NCBI RefSeq assembly: GCF_000816145.1 | Contig: NZ_CP007141.1 | Span: forward strand, 1,550,001-1,614,000 | Length of the DNA: 64,000 nt | Direction of reading: 5' to 3' | DNA from: Pseudothermotoga hypogea DSM 11164 = NBRC 106472 | GTDB lineage: Bacteria > Thermotogota > Thermotogae > Thermotogales > DSM-5069 | Shown: positions 19,151 to 26,696 of the stretch, one piece after another | Position numbering within the stretch: the first letter of the stretch is position 1 | Layout: each line of letters opens with the position of its first letter | Position numbers and translations under genes: made by a program | The notes under the pieces: generated by a model | What the model saw: the letters and a program-made list of their open reading frames with translations, nothing else | Databases searched by the model: none | What the model was told of the DNA's origin: nothing

Positions 19151-19202
19151 GAGTTCCTCCTTATCCACTGCTGTCTCCCTCCCGTCGATCTCGAGTCACG
19201 AT

Positions 19203-19233
19203 ATTATAAAGCATCACTCGCGAGGAATGTCAA
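19203..19233 (-). promoter_or_regulatory. Sigma-A type promoter of acpP
   Basis: On the minus strand a perfect TTGACA (19233-19228) is followed after 19 bases by a perfect TATAAT (19208-19203). Spacing is two bases longer than ideal (18 if the -10 is read as TTATAA). Predicted start of transcription is near 19196, giving a leader of about 45 nt to the ATG at 19150. Confidence 0.75.
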
Positions 19234-19251
19234 GAGGGAAAATTTGAAAAT

Positions 19252-20625
19252 TCAACAGGAAAGCTTCTCAGAAAGCTTCAAAGTGAGCTCTGCGAGTCGT
19301 TCTATCGAAACTTTCTCGAAACCCTTCACATACGTCTTCACATTGCCCTTCAAAGGCTCTACCCAGCGATGTGGCAGTGAATTTGCGCCTATCATCACAC
19401 CTAAGACGGTGCCAACTTCTCCCGCGTTGCAATCGACGTCGAAACCCATCTTCAGCACGATCTCCATAGTCTCATCGAAGTTGCCTTCAGTGAACCAGAG
19501 TGCCGTCACGACACAACAAGCGTTCGGATAAACGTGGATCCAGTTGTAGTCTTTGAACTCTTCCTCTATCCACTCTCTGACCTGCCTAAAAGAATCACAG
19601 CTTTTACACCGGTCGATGGCTTTTCTCAAAACGTCTGCAAACTCGCTGCGCCGAGGGATATAATCCAGAGATTTCAAAAGGAGCTTTCTCGGATCTTTGA
19701 ACACGAACGCGAGCGATGTGAGCACAGCACTGTGCATTCCACCATAAACACCGTTACCGGAGTGGGAGATGACTGAATCCATGTGTGCGAGCCTTGCGGC
19801 TTCGTAAGGTTTTCCCGGACAAATCAGGCCATAGAGCATGCACCTCATCTGAGCGCCTATCCACTCTTGAAAGGGATTTCTGAATCTGCCGGAATTCGGC
19901 GGGAAAATGCCCCTTTTGAGGTTCTCGAGCGCGATGTACTCGGCACTCCAACCGAACGGGATGTGTTTGAGCCAGAACAAACCGATCTGCCTCGAAGACG
20001 GTTTCCTCAAGCGGGAAAGCGCTTCGATCGCTACGATCTCGTACACAATGTCGTCGTTGTAACCACCCTCTTCTTCAACGTAGTTTGTAAGATCTTCTCT
20101 GGAAACGAATTCGAGCTCCTTACCAAAGAAACCTTCGAACTTGGTACCCATGCTTGCGGCACTGATCTGTCCCAGCCATCCTCCGAGCACAGAACTGTAC
20201 AGACGGGAAGCTTCGACGTCGAAGTTCTCACGAGAGATTTGCGCTGATATTTCCTTCCAGGAGAGGGGACGTTCAAACGTGTGATAGGCATGATCCTTCA
20301 AAATCGGTGCTCGAGACAGCTCATCGAATATCAACGCTGTTGTCGCTTTGAGATGCTCGATCTGTCCCTCCTCGAAGAGCTTCAGACCTTCCTCGAAAAG
20401 TTTCTCCGCACGGGACACGTCCCGTCCCATGTTTTCTACAGACTGTATCGCACCCGCGATGAGGCATTCAGGAGCTCCGGAACCCGGAACCCTGCTGGAC
20501 CAGAACATGGATACCAGATCCCTGGGAAAGATCTCATACTCTCCCACCGATTTCCATTCGGATCGCCAGTTCAAATCGAGCTTTGCGCTTCTTCTGAGCT
20601 CATGTTCGTACTGCCAGGCCTTCAT
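19252..20625 (-). CDS. ADP-ribosylglycohydrolase (DraG) family protein
   Basis: 457 aa from ATG 20625 (behind AAGGAGG, overlapping the upstream permease stop as ATGA). Family members remove ADP-ribose from proteins or cleave N-glycosidic bonds of related nucleotides with two Mg ions. Recognisable elements: GGWLGQISAASMGTKFEG (in place of the usual GDALG region, about mid-protein), GGYNDDIVYE with the paired Asp metal ligands, SHSGNGVYGGM, and the C-terminal DVDCNAGEVGTVLGVMIGA corresponding to the family DTDTNA motif. About 140 N-terminal residues precede the catalytic fold and are unrecognised. It ends a nucleoside-type transporter operon, suggesting that the substrate is an imported or salvaged riboside. 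Confidence 0.85.
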   Translation of the reverse strand: MKAWQYEHELRRSAKLDLNWRSEWKSVGEYEIFPRDLVSMFWSSRVPGSGAPECLIAGAIQSVENMGRDVSRAEKLFEEGLKLFEEGQIEHLKATTALIFDELSRAPILKDHAYHTFERPLSWKEISAQISRENFDVEASRLYSSVLGGWLGQISAASMGTKFEGFFGKELEFVSREDLTNYVEEEGGYNDDIVYEIVAIEALSRLRKPSSRQIGLFWLKHIPFGWSAEYIALENLKRGIFPPNSGRFRNPFQEWIGAQMRCMLYGLICPGKPYEAARLAHMDSVISHSGNGVYGGMHSAVLTSLAFVFKDPRKLLLKSLDYIPRRSEFADVLRKAIDRCKSCDSFRQVREWIEEEFKDYNWIHVYPNACCVVTALWFTEGNFDETMEIVLKMGFDVDCNAGEVGTVLGVMIGANSLPHRWVEPLKGNVKTYVKGFEKVSIERLAELTLKLSEKLSC

Positions 20626-21512
20626 GAAATCTTCAACCTCCTTGCATAACTGTACAATACGAAAAGTGTCGCAAGGTACGGAAGCATGGCTGTGAACTGG
20701 GGTGGCACGGCATACCTCTGAAGCAGTAGGCCCAGATTCTCCAGAAGTCCAAAGGCAAAAGACATCAACAGGATAGGAACGGGTCTGCCACGAACCAAAA
20801 TGATGATCGCAAGAGATATCCATCCACGACCGTTGGACATGTTTTCGGAGAACAGTGTTACGTAGCCGAGCGAGAGATAAACACCTGCCAGGGCAGAGAA
20901 AATCCCACAGAGTACCGCGCTCCAGAGTTTGAGTCTGCCGATATTCAAACCGACGGAAGCGACGGCGGCTGGCTCTTCGCCGGTGGCCCTCAGCCTCAGG
21001 CCGAATCTGGTTCGGTATAGAACCAGATGGCAAACAAACGCAGCCAACACCGCGACGAAAACGAGGAAGGGATGTGAAGACAAAACCGCTCCGAGAAAAG
21101 GAACTTTCTCGATCATGGGCAATCTGACCTTCGGTATGGGTGGTATGGTCTGCGAAATGAAAGCACCCTTGACCTGGAAGGTGGCCCTCAACGAGTAGGT
21201 TGTCCAACCCAAAGCGAGCATGTTTATTCCTATTCCTGTTATGAACTCGTCGACTTTCAAAGCGATCGCAAACAGTGAGAATATGCCTGCCAAAACGAGT
21301 CCACTCAACAGCGCAAACAACATGCCGTAGAGCCAGTGTCCAAACCTGTATGCACCGTAGACTGCATAGTAAGCGCCCATCAACATCATGCCTTCCATCG
21401 CGATGTTGAAAACGTTGGCGTGGTAGCTGAACATGCCACCAAAGGCCGCCAGAGCTATCGGTGTTGCACTGCTCAACGCCGCGTGGAGAAGTTGAACAAC
21501 GATCGCACCCAC
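20622..21512 (-). CDS. ABC transporter permease, nucleoside (NupQ/BmpC-like) family
   Basis: 296 aa integral membrane protein of the branched-chain/ribose permease superfamily, in the subgroup that serves BMP-type nucleoside importers. Hydrophobic segments cover most of the protein; conserved family pieces include NVFNIAMEGMMLMGAYYAV near the N-terminus and GLRLRATGEEPAAVASVGLNI (cytoplasmic coupling loop), then GRGWISLAIIILVRG. It starts one base after the stop of the partner permease and overlaps the glycohydrolase gene by 4 bp. Confidence 0.9.
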   Translation of the reverse strand: MGAIVVQLLHAALSSATPIALAAFGGMFSYHANVFNIAMEGMMLMGAYYAVYGAYRFGHWLYGMLFALLSGLVLAGIFSLFAIALKVDEFITGIGINMLALGWTTYSLRATFQVKGAFISQTIPPIPKVRLPMIEKVPFLGAVLSSHPFLVFVAVLAAFVCHLVLYRTRFGLRLRATGEEPAAVASVGLNIGRLKLWSAVLCGIFSALAGVYLSLGYVTLFSENMSNGRGWISLAIIILVRGRPVPILLMSFAFGLLENLGLLLQRYAVPPQFTAMLPYLATLFVLYSYARRLKIS

Positions 21513-21513
21513 A

Positions 21514-22560
21514 TCACTTCACCAGCTTGCCGAGTTCTCGCTTTGCCGTGAGCCAGTCGGTGAGGCTGGCGAGGCCAGAACGCGTTCCAACGAGCGTGAG
21601 TACTATTATCGACTGCAAGAACATCACGAATTCCGAAGGCACGGATGTCTCAAACTCCATACCCACCGCCCCGTTCTTCAGAAAACCTATGAAGAGAGCG
21701 TAGAAGAGCGTTTGAAAAACACCGTTGTTCGCCATGATCGCGATCATGACTCCGTCCCAACCAAAGTTGGCACCTATTCCCTTGGTGAACCTGTGTTGAG
21801 TACCGTTGAGTATCAGCAGCGCACCGGCAAGACCCGAGAGAAAACCGCTGAAAAGTAAGACTAAGGTCGTGTCGTTCTCCACATCGCATCCACCGACGGT
21901 GGCGAAGAGTTTGTTGTAACCCATCATGCGTGCTTCATAACCCCGCCAAGTTTTCCACGCGAACCACCAGCACAAAAGAACCATGAAGAGAGCGACGAAG
22001 AACGCAACGTTCACATCGAACACGCTCGTCATGAAGTACTCACGCCTTATCAAACGTGTTGCCGGTACGTAGGCCTTCGGGTCCAGGAAAGGGTAAGTCG
22101 CCAGATACAGCGTCATGTACTCAGCTAAGAAGTTGAGCATAAGCGTGGAGATGAATTCGTCCATCCTGTACCTTCGTTTGAAAAACGCCGCAAGCCCGGC
22201 CCACGCCGCGCCAGCGAGTCCACCGAGGATTGCCAACAAGGGAACGGCCAGCCAGCTTGGCAACCTCAGATACACTCCAAGCACCGCACACACCAGAGCG
22301 CCCCAGAGAAACTGGCCGTGTTGACCAAGGTTCACGACACCGGACATGAAGGCGATAGAGGCTGAGAGACCGGTCAAAATGAGTGGAAAGGCCGCATTCA
22401 ACGTGTTGGAGAAGGAGAACCAAGAACCCAGACCGTACTGGTAGAGTGCTCCGTAGACCTCAAGCGGAGAACTGTGGTGCAGAAGGACGAAAATCGCCGC
22501 GACCAAGAAGGCGAATACTATCGCGAGGATCGTTTGAAAGATGGACCTCACATGGCTCAC
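21514..22560 (-). CDS. ABC transporter permease, nucleoside (NupP/YufP-like) family
   Basis: 348 aa, second permease of the pair. The N-terminal segment IFQTILAIVFAFLVAAIFVLL is a membrane helix, followed by family-typical NLGQHGQFLWGALVCAVLG, FKRRYRMDEFISTLMLNFLAEY and GIGANFGWDGVMIAIMANNG. Start overlaps the end of the ATPase gene by 4 bp. The complex would move a nucleoside-type substrate from the BMP binding protein into the cell. Confidence 0.9.
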   Translation of the reverse strand: MSHVRSIFQTILAIVFAFLVAAIFVLLHHSSPLEVYGALYQYGLGSWFSFSNTLNAAFPLILTGLSASIAFMSGVVNLGQHGQFLWGALVCAVLGVYLRLPSWLAVPLLAILGGLAGAAWAGLAAFFKRRYRMDEFISTLMLNFLAEYMTLYLATYPFLDPKAYVPATRLIRREYFMTSVFDVNVAFFVALFMVLLCWWFAWKTWRGYEARMMGYNKLFATVGGCDVENDTTLVLLFSGFLSGLAGALLILNGTQHRFTKGIGANFGWDGVMIAIMANNGVFQTLFYALFIGFLKNGAVGMEFETSVPSEFVMFLQSIIVLTLVGTRSGLASLTDWLTAKRELGKLVK

Positions 22561-24065
22561 GCGCTTACCCCCAGCATGTGATAACCGACGACGGTTTTGT
22601 CGACGGTTCGAGGATCCAGCTCGGCCACAATGCGACCCGAGCGCATCACGTAGATCCTGTCCGAAAGGTCCATCAACTCGTCCAGATCTGCACTCACGAG
22701 CAACACGGCCTTGTTGGATTCTCTCAACATGAGCACCTGATCTCGCAGGTACTGCGTCGAGGCCACATCGAGACCCCTGGTGGGCTGGTCAAGCACGATG
22801 AGCTGTCTGTTCAGAGATATCTCTCTTGCGACGACCACTTTCTGTTGGTTACCACCCGATAGGTTCTGCACTTTCTCGAAAGGACTCCTGCAAACGATTT
22901 CGAAATCTTTTATGAGTCGGGAAGCAAGACCTTTTGCCACAGATTTATCGAGCAACCATTTTCTCCTCAACGGAGGATTCATGTGGTGCGTCATGATGAG
23001 ATTTTCCGTGATAGTGGCTTTGAGTGCGAGTCCCACGTTCTTTCTATCCTGCGGTACGTAGGCTATGAAGGAACGCCTCCGTCTCAAATCAAGGCTTGTC
23101 ACGTCTTTACCCAAGATATTTATGCTACCCGAGCTCGGTTTTCTCAGGCCGATCAAAACCTCGATCAGTTCGTTTTGACCGTTTCCCTCTACACCTGCGA
23201 TTCCCACAACTTCGCCCGCATGCACGGTGAGATTCACACCATCAAGAAGTTTCTTCCCATTGGTTCTATCGACCAACGACAGATCCTTCACCACTAAGAC
23301 GGGATCACCTGCGGATCGGCGCGTTTTGATCGAAACGAGCTCAATTCTCTTACCAACCATCATCTCTGCAAGTTGGGCAGCGTTGATACTTCCATCGTTC
23401 TTAACGGTGGTGATCTTCTCGCCTTTTCTGAGCACGGTGATCCTGTCGGAGATCTTCAGAACCTCGTCCAGTTTGTGACTAACAAAAACGATCGTCTTTC
23501 CTCTGTCTCTGAGCCTGAACATCTCGTCGAAGAGTTCCTCGCTCTCCTGGGGTGTGAGGGCCGCGGTGGGCTCGTCCAGGATCAAGATGTCCACGTTCCT
23601 GTAAAGTTGCTTGAGTATCTCCACTTTTTGACGTCCCGCAACGGAGAGTTCCTGGGTTATGGCGTTCACGTCAACGTTCAAGCCGAACCTTTCTGCGAGC
23701 TGTTTGACTATCTGTGAGGATTTCTGTGGCTGGAAAAGGCCGAAACGGGACGGCTCCGAACCGAGAACCACGTTTTCGTACACCCTCAAAGAACCAACCA
23801 GTGCGAGCTCCTGATGGACCATACCTATCCCGAGCCGTGCGGCCACGACCGGGCTGTTGATCTGCACTCTCTGTCCGTTCATGCGTATCTCACCGAACGA
23901 GGGTCTAATCAGGCCTGATAGGATCTTCATAAGTGTGGATTTTCCTGCTCCGTTTTCTCCAACGAGTGCGTGTATCTCACCACGCTCGAGCGAGAAATCC
24001 ACATGCTTGAGCGCCACCACGTTCGGTGGATAGACTTTGCATATATCGATCATCTCAACGAGCAA
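22557..24065 (-). CDS. ABC transporter ATP-binding protein, duplicated cassette (NupO/YufO-like)
   Basis: 502 aa with two ABC cassettes in one chain, as usual for BMP-type nucleoside and ribose importers. First cassette: Walker A GENGAGKSTLMK, signature LSVAGRQKVEIL, Walker B LILDEPTAAL. Second cassette: degenerate Walker A GVEGNGQNELIE, signature LSGGNQQKVVVA and LIVLDQPTRGLD. Only the first site looks fully competent, which is normal for the family. Start TTG 24065 is supported by GAGGTGA six bases upstream; an ATG four codons later is the alternative. Confidence 0.94.
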   Translation of the reverse strand: MLVEMIDICKVYPPNVVALKHVDFSLERGEIHALVGENGAGKSTLMKILSGLIRPSFGEIRMNGQRVQINSPVVAARLGIGMVHQELALVGSLRVYENVVLGSEPSRFGLFQPQKSSQIVKQLAERFGLNVDVNAITQELSVAGRQKVEILKQLYRNVDILILDEPTAALTPQESEELFDEMFRLRDRGKTIVFVSHKLDEVLKISDRITVLRKGEKITTVKNDGSINAAQLAEMMVGKRIELVSIKTRRSAGDPVLVVKDLSLVDRTNGKKLLDGVNLTVHAGEVVGIAGVEGNGQNELIEVLIGLRKPSSGSINILGKDVTSLDLRRRRSFIAYVPQDRKNVGLALKATITENLIMTHHMNPPLRRKWLLDKSVAKGLASRLIKDFEIVCRSPFEKVQNLSGGNQQKVVVAREISLNRQLIVLDQPTRGLDVASTQYLRDQVLMLRESNKAVLLVSADLDELMDLSDRIYVMRSGRIVAELDPRTVDKTVVGYHMLGVSA

Positions 24066-24076
24066 AACACTTCACC

Positions 24077-25066
24077 TCAAGGCCTGTACGGTTCTACCTT
24101 TATCTCTCCACTTGCCATCTTGTTCTGTATGTCGATGATCTTTTGAACCACATCCTCTGGCAGTATCTTTCTCGTGTATTCGTCGATCGCGAGGCCCACC
24201 ATGCCTTCCTTCACACCGAAGCTGTAGACCTTCCCACGCTCGAAGGTTCCATCGAGGATCATCTTGAATATGGTATAGATCGACTTGCCCACTTCCTTGA
24301 GATCGCTCGTGATCACGTGTCCTGGAACCAGCGGGTTTTGGTTGCTGTCCACACCGATGGCGTACTTACCCACTTCCTTGGCCGCCTGAAGGACGCCAAA
24401 ACCTGTGAGCGCAGCGATCTGGAAAACCACATCGGCACCTTCCGCGTAAAGCTGGAGCGCAGCCTGTTTGCCCTTCGCCGGATCGTCCCATGTACCGACG
24501 TAGATCACCTTCACCTGAACCTCTGGATCGATGAACTTCGCGCCCTGCTCGTAACCGTAGACGAAGGATCTTATCACTATGTCGTCGTCTCCACCGACGG
24601 CACCGATGATCTTCTCTGGGTTGATGCCGGGCAAGTTCGTCATCGTCGTGACCATGGCCGCAACAACACCCGCAAGGAAGGCACCTTCCTCTTCACGGTA
24701 GTCGACGCTGGAGATGATGCCCTTTTCGTCCTGCACAACTGTGTCGATGTTCACCCAGATCTTGTTCGGGAACTTCATCGCGACCTGCTTGAGTTCTTCC
24801 TCGAAGCCATAGGATATGACGAATATCACGTCCGCCCACTGTGCGGCTGTCACCAAACTTGGATAGTAGAGTGAAGGATCGAAGTTGCATTCTATGACCC
24901 TTGTCTGAACCTTGAAGTCTTCCTCAAGCTTCTTGATCCCTGCGTACCCAGAATCGTAGAAAGACTGATCTCCGAGCGAACCGTTTATCACGTACGCCAC
25001 GCGACTCGGTTTGGCGAGCAAGAGCGTCGAAAGCAACAGCACGACGAGAAAAAGAAACTTCTTCAT
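24077..25066 (-). CDS. BMP-family (PnrA-like) nucleoside-binding protein of ABC importer
   Basis: 329 aa periplasmic binding protein. ATG 25066 (MKKFLFLVVLLLSTLLLAKP) follows AGGAGGTG, and the N-terminus is a Sec signal with cleavage after LLLA; there is no lipobox cysteine. Family motifs: VAYVINGSLGDQSFYDSGYAG, the DYREEEGAFLAGVVAA segment, GAVGGDDDIVIRSFVYGYEQGA, and GADVVFQIAALTGFGVLQAA. PnrA-type proteins bind purine nucleosides; exact specificity is not readable here. It lies 25 bp after ecfT and 11 bp before the ATPase gene. Confidence 0.93.
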   Translation of the reverse strand: MKKFLFLVVLLLSTLLLAKPSRVAYVINGSLGDQSFYDSGYAGIKKLEEDFKVQTRVIECNFDPSLYYPSLVTAAQWADVIFVISYGFEEELKQVAMKFPNKIWVNIDTVVQDEKGIISSVDYREEEGAFLAGVVAAMVTTMTNLPGINPEKIIGAVGGDDDIVIRSFVYGYEQGAKFIDPEVQVKVIYVGTWDDPAKGKQAALQLYAEGADVVFQIAALTGFGVLQAAKEVGKYAIGVDSNQNPLVPGHVITSDLKEVGKSIYTIFKMILDGTFERGKVYSFGVKEGMVGLAIDEYTRKILPEDVVQKIIDIQNKMASGEIKVEPYRP

Positions 25067-25091
25067 GCACAACACCTCCTGAAAAGTAATT

Positions 25092-25859
25092 TTACCATCG
25101 TAGAAACTTTGAGACAAACAACAGAGTGATCATCAGCAAGGGCAAAGAATCGGGCCAGGACAGTTTCAAAGGTTTATAGAGTGTCGGTTTGCTGGAAATA
25201 TTGTACTTTCTCATCTCCAGAGATACAGACAGAGATTCTGCACGCTTCAAACTGAAGAAAAGCAGAGGTACAACTATGGACTCGAGAGACTTCAGCGCTC
25301 GCACGGGGTTCTTCGTCCGCCAAGTTTGGCCACGCAACGTCTGAGCCGTCCTGATCCTTTCCATCTGTTCAAAGAGGATTGGTATCTGCGTGAGGGCGAG
25401 CATGATCATCAGCGAGATTTTTCGCGCAACCTTTTTCATACCCAGGCCTCTGAGGATGACTTCGAAAGCCCTCGCGAGCATCACGTTAGAGGTGGTTCTG
25501 AAGATGAGTGAGGTTGCCAGAATGCTGAAACTCACAAGAAGAACTGATCTCGACGCTCGAACCAGCGAGCCCGTAAGGTTTGCACTGGCAAACGGGATAA
25601 TTTGTACAAAAAAGATGATCAGCAAAAACCATTTGAATTTCAACAGATCGAACAGAAAGATCCTGAGGCCAACTCTCGATAGAAGCATCAGGATCGACAA
25701 TGTTGAGAAGAGTGTGATATAATTAAAAGTTGAACGTGAAGTGAAGAAAAGCGCTAATGCCACGATGAGATACACGATCTTGAGCACGGGATTGATCGCG
25801 TGGACAAGCGAGTCTTTGTAGGTGTATTTGCCGAAGCCTTCCAAGGGATCACCACGCAA
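25092..25859 (-). CDS. ecfT: Energy-coupling factor transporter transmembrane protein EcfT
   Basis: EcfT is the membrane scaffold linking an S component to the two EcfA ATPases in vitamin ECF transporters. 255 aa from TTG 25859; TTG 25844 is a good alternative (GGTGAT upstream). Seen: KDSLVHAINPVLKIVYLIVAL at the start (the usual DSxxHxLxPxxKL), several hydrophobic helices, and the coupling motif region SVSLEMRKYNISS corresponding to the Ala-Arg-Gly box. No ecfA or S-component gene lies nearby. It heads the nucleoside importer operon, an unusual partner. Confidence 0.88.
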   Translation of the reverse strand: MRGDPLEGFGKYTYKDSLVHAINPVLKIVYLIVALALFFTSRSTFNYITLFSTLSILMLLSRVGLRIFLFDLLKFKWFLLIIFFVQIIPFASANLTGSLVRASRSVLLVSFSILATSLIFRTTSNVMLARAFEVILRGLGMKKVARKISLMIMLALTQIPILFEQMERIRTAQTLRGQTWRTKNPVRALKSLESIVVPLLFFSLKRAESLSVSLEMRKYNISSKPTLYKPLKLSWPDSLPLLMITLLFVSKFLRW

Positions 25860-25863
25860 CCAT

Positions 25864-25890
25864 TAAAGTTTTCTTTCACATGGACGATTA
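25864..25890 (+). promoter_or_regulatory. Sigma-28 (FliA) type promoter of the flgM operon
   Basis: TAAAGTTT at 25864-25871 is identical to the sigma-28 -35 consensus; after exactly 11 bases comes GACGATTA (25883-25890), matching 6 of 8 positions of GCCGATAA. A start near 25897 would give a short leader with the GAGGAGGG ribosome site of flgM. Predicted from sequence only. Confidence 0.8.
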
Positions 25891-25892
25891 TA
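25887..25892 (-). promoter_or_regulatory. -10 hexamer of the divergent ecfT operon promoter
   Basis: A perfect TATAAT on the minus strand (25892-25887) lies about 28 bases before the ecfT TTG at 25859 and overlaps the sigma-28 -10 on the other strand. No convincing -35 is seen. It is the best candidate start for the ecfT-bmp-nup-glycohydrolase operon. Confidence 0.5.
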
Positions 25893-25912
25893 CAAGACGA
25901 GGAGGGAAATTC

Positions 25913-26173
25913 ATGCAGGAGATCAATGGCGTCGGAAGGCCGTTTCAGATTCAGCAACCAGCCCCTCCGGAGAAGACCGAGAGAAAGCCCCGCACCGAAG
26001 GCGAGTCTTTGAACGTTGGGGAGAAAACGAACATAGTCGAGCTGCTGAAAGAAGCGAAGGAAACTCCAGAAGTACGTGAAAAACTCGTAGAACAGCTCAA
26101 AATCGCGATAGAACAAGGCACCTACACGATCGATCCGGGGAGGATAGCAAAGCACATAATGAGGCAGTTGTGA
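25913..26173 (+). CDS. flgM: Anti-sigma-28 factor FlgM
   Basis: FlgM binds sigma-28 (FliA) until the hook is complete, then is exported. 86 aa from ATG 25913 (GAGGAGGG upstream; an in-frame start at 25880 would overlap the promoter). The N-terminus is Pro- and charge-rich and likely disordered; the C-terminal sigma-binding helices are recognisable as VREKLVEQLKIAIEQGTY followed by IDPGRIAKHIM. Next to flgN, flgK and flgL, as in many bacteria, and preceded by a sigma-28 promoter, which implies the usual feedback loop. Confidence 0.93.
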   Translation: MQEINGVGRPFQIQQPAPPEKTERKPRTEGESLNVGEKTNIVELLKEAKETPEVREKLVEQLKIAIEQGTYTIDPGRIAKHIMRQL

Positions 26174-26177
26174 TTCG

Positions 26178-26636
26178 ATGGAACGGTTGCTTTCGATCCT
26201 CGAAAAAGAGGAACGTGTTTTGTTGCAGATTGAGGACGAGCTCGCTCGCTGCGAGCATTTTTTGTTGAAAAAGGACGTTTCGCTCGTCGAGAAGGGACTC
26301 GTTCGACTCGAAGATCTCCTTGAGGAGTTCTCACGCCTTGAGAACAGTCGCAGGGACTTCTTCGAAGCGATGAAACGAGAACTTGGGTTGGGCGAGTCAG
26401 CGAGTTTTTTCGATTTCTGCAAACAAGATTCCGCCCTGATGGAAAGGTTGTTCAAACTGGTCGATCGCCTCAAGGACCTTTCGCACAGGATCGAAAGGAT
26501 TCGTAGCCTCTCAGAATTCCATCAGGCGTATTTCGATTTTTTGAAAAAACTTTTGAACCCTCCTTCTCTTCCCACCTACGATTCCAAAGCCCGCCTCGGC
26601 TCACAGGAAGGAAGGAATTTCAAGGCCGAAGGTTGA
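26178..26636 (+). CDS. flgN: FlgN-like export chaperone for hook-associated proteins
   Basis: 152 aa, almost entirely helical and charged, with heptad-like patterns (LLSILEKEERVLLQIEDELA and later LMERLFKLVDRLKDLSHRIE). FlgN binds FlgK and FlgL before export. Sequence identity in this family is low, so the call rests on size, helical character, and position directly between flgM and flgK. Starts 4 bases after the flgM stop. Confidence 0.8.
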   Translation: MERLLSILEKEERVLLQIEDELARCEHFLLKKDVSLVEKGLVRLEDLLEEFSRLENSRRDFFEAMKRELGLGESASFFDFCKQDSALMERLFKLVDRLKDLSHRIERIRSLSEFHQAYFDFLKKLLNPPSLPTYDSKARLGSQEGRNFKAEG

Positions 26637-26639
26637 TCT

Positions 26640-26647
26640 GCCGATAA
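26640..26647 (+). promoter_or_regulatory. Possible internal sigma-28 -10 element before flgK
   Basis: GCCGATAA, an exact match to the sigma-28 -10 consensus, lies in the 60-bp gap between flgN and flgK, 49 bases before the flgK ATG. The corresponding -35 position (26621-26628, CAAGGCCG) matches TAAAGTTT poorly, so this may be a weak or accessory promoter. Confidence 0.4.
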
Positions 26648-26685
26648 AAATTAGGAGAGAATTTGAAGCTGAGAGAAAAATTAGG
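26646..26685 (+). repeat. 10-bp direct repeat in the flgK leader
   Basis: AAAAATTAGG occurs at 26646-26655 and again at 26676-26685, 30 bases apart, in the leader before flgK. The second copy runs into the ribosome site (AGGTAGGTGA). The AGGA next to the first copy and the repeat could be a binding site for a leader-binding regulator such as CsrA, encoded downstream; this is inference. Confidence 0.5.
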
Positions 26686-26696
26686 TAGGTGATGCG

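Noticed and set aside
20626-21207. Upstream extension of the ADP-ribosylglycohydrolase frame
   Set aside because: The frame is open but overlaps the whole 5' end of the permease gene on the same strand; ATG 20625 has AAGGAGG and fits the operon overlap.
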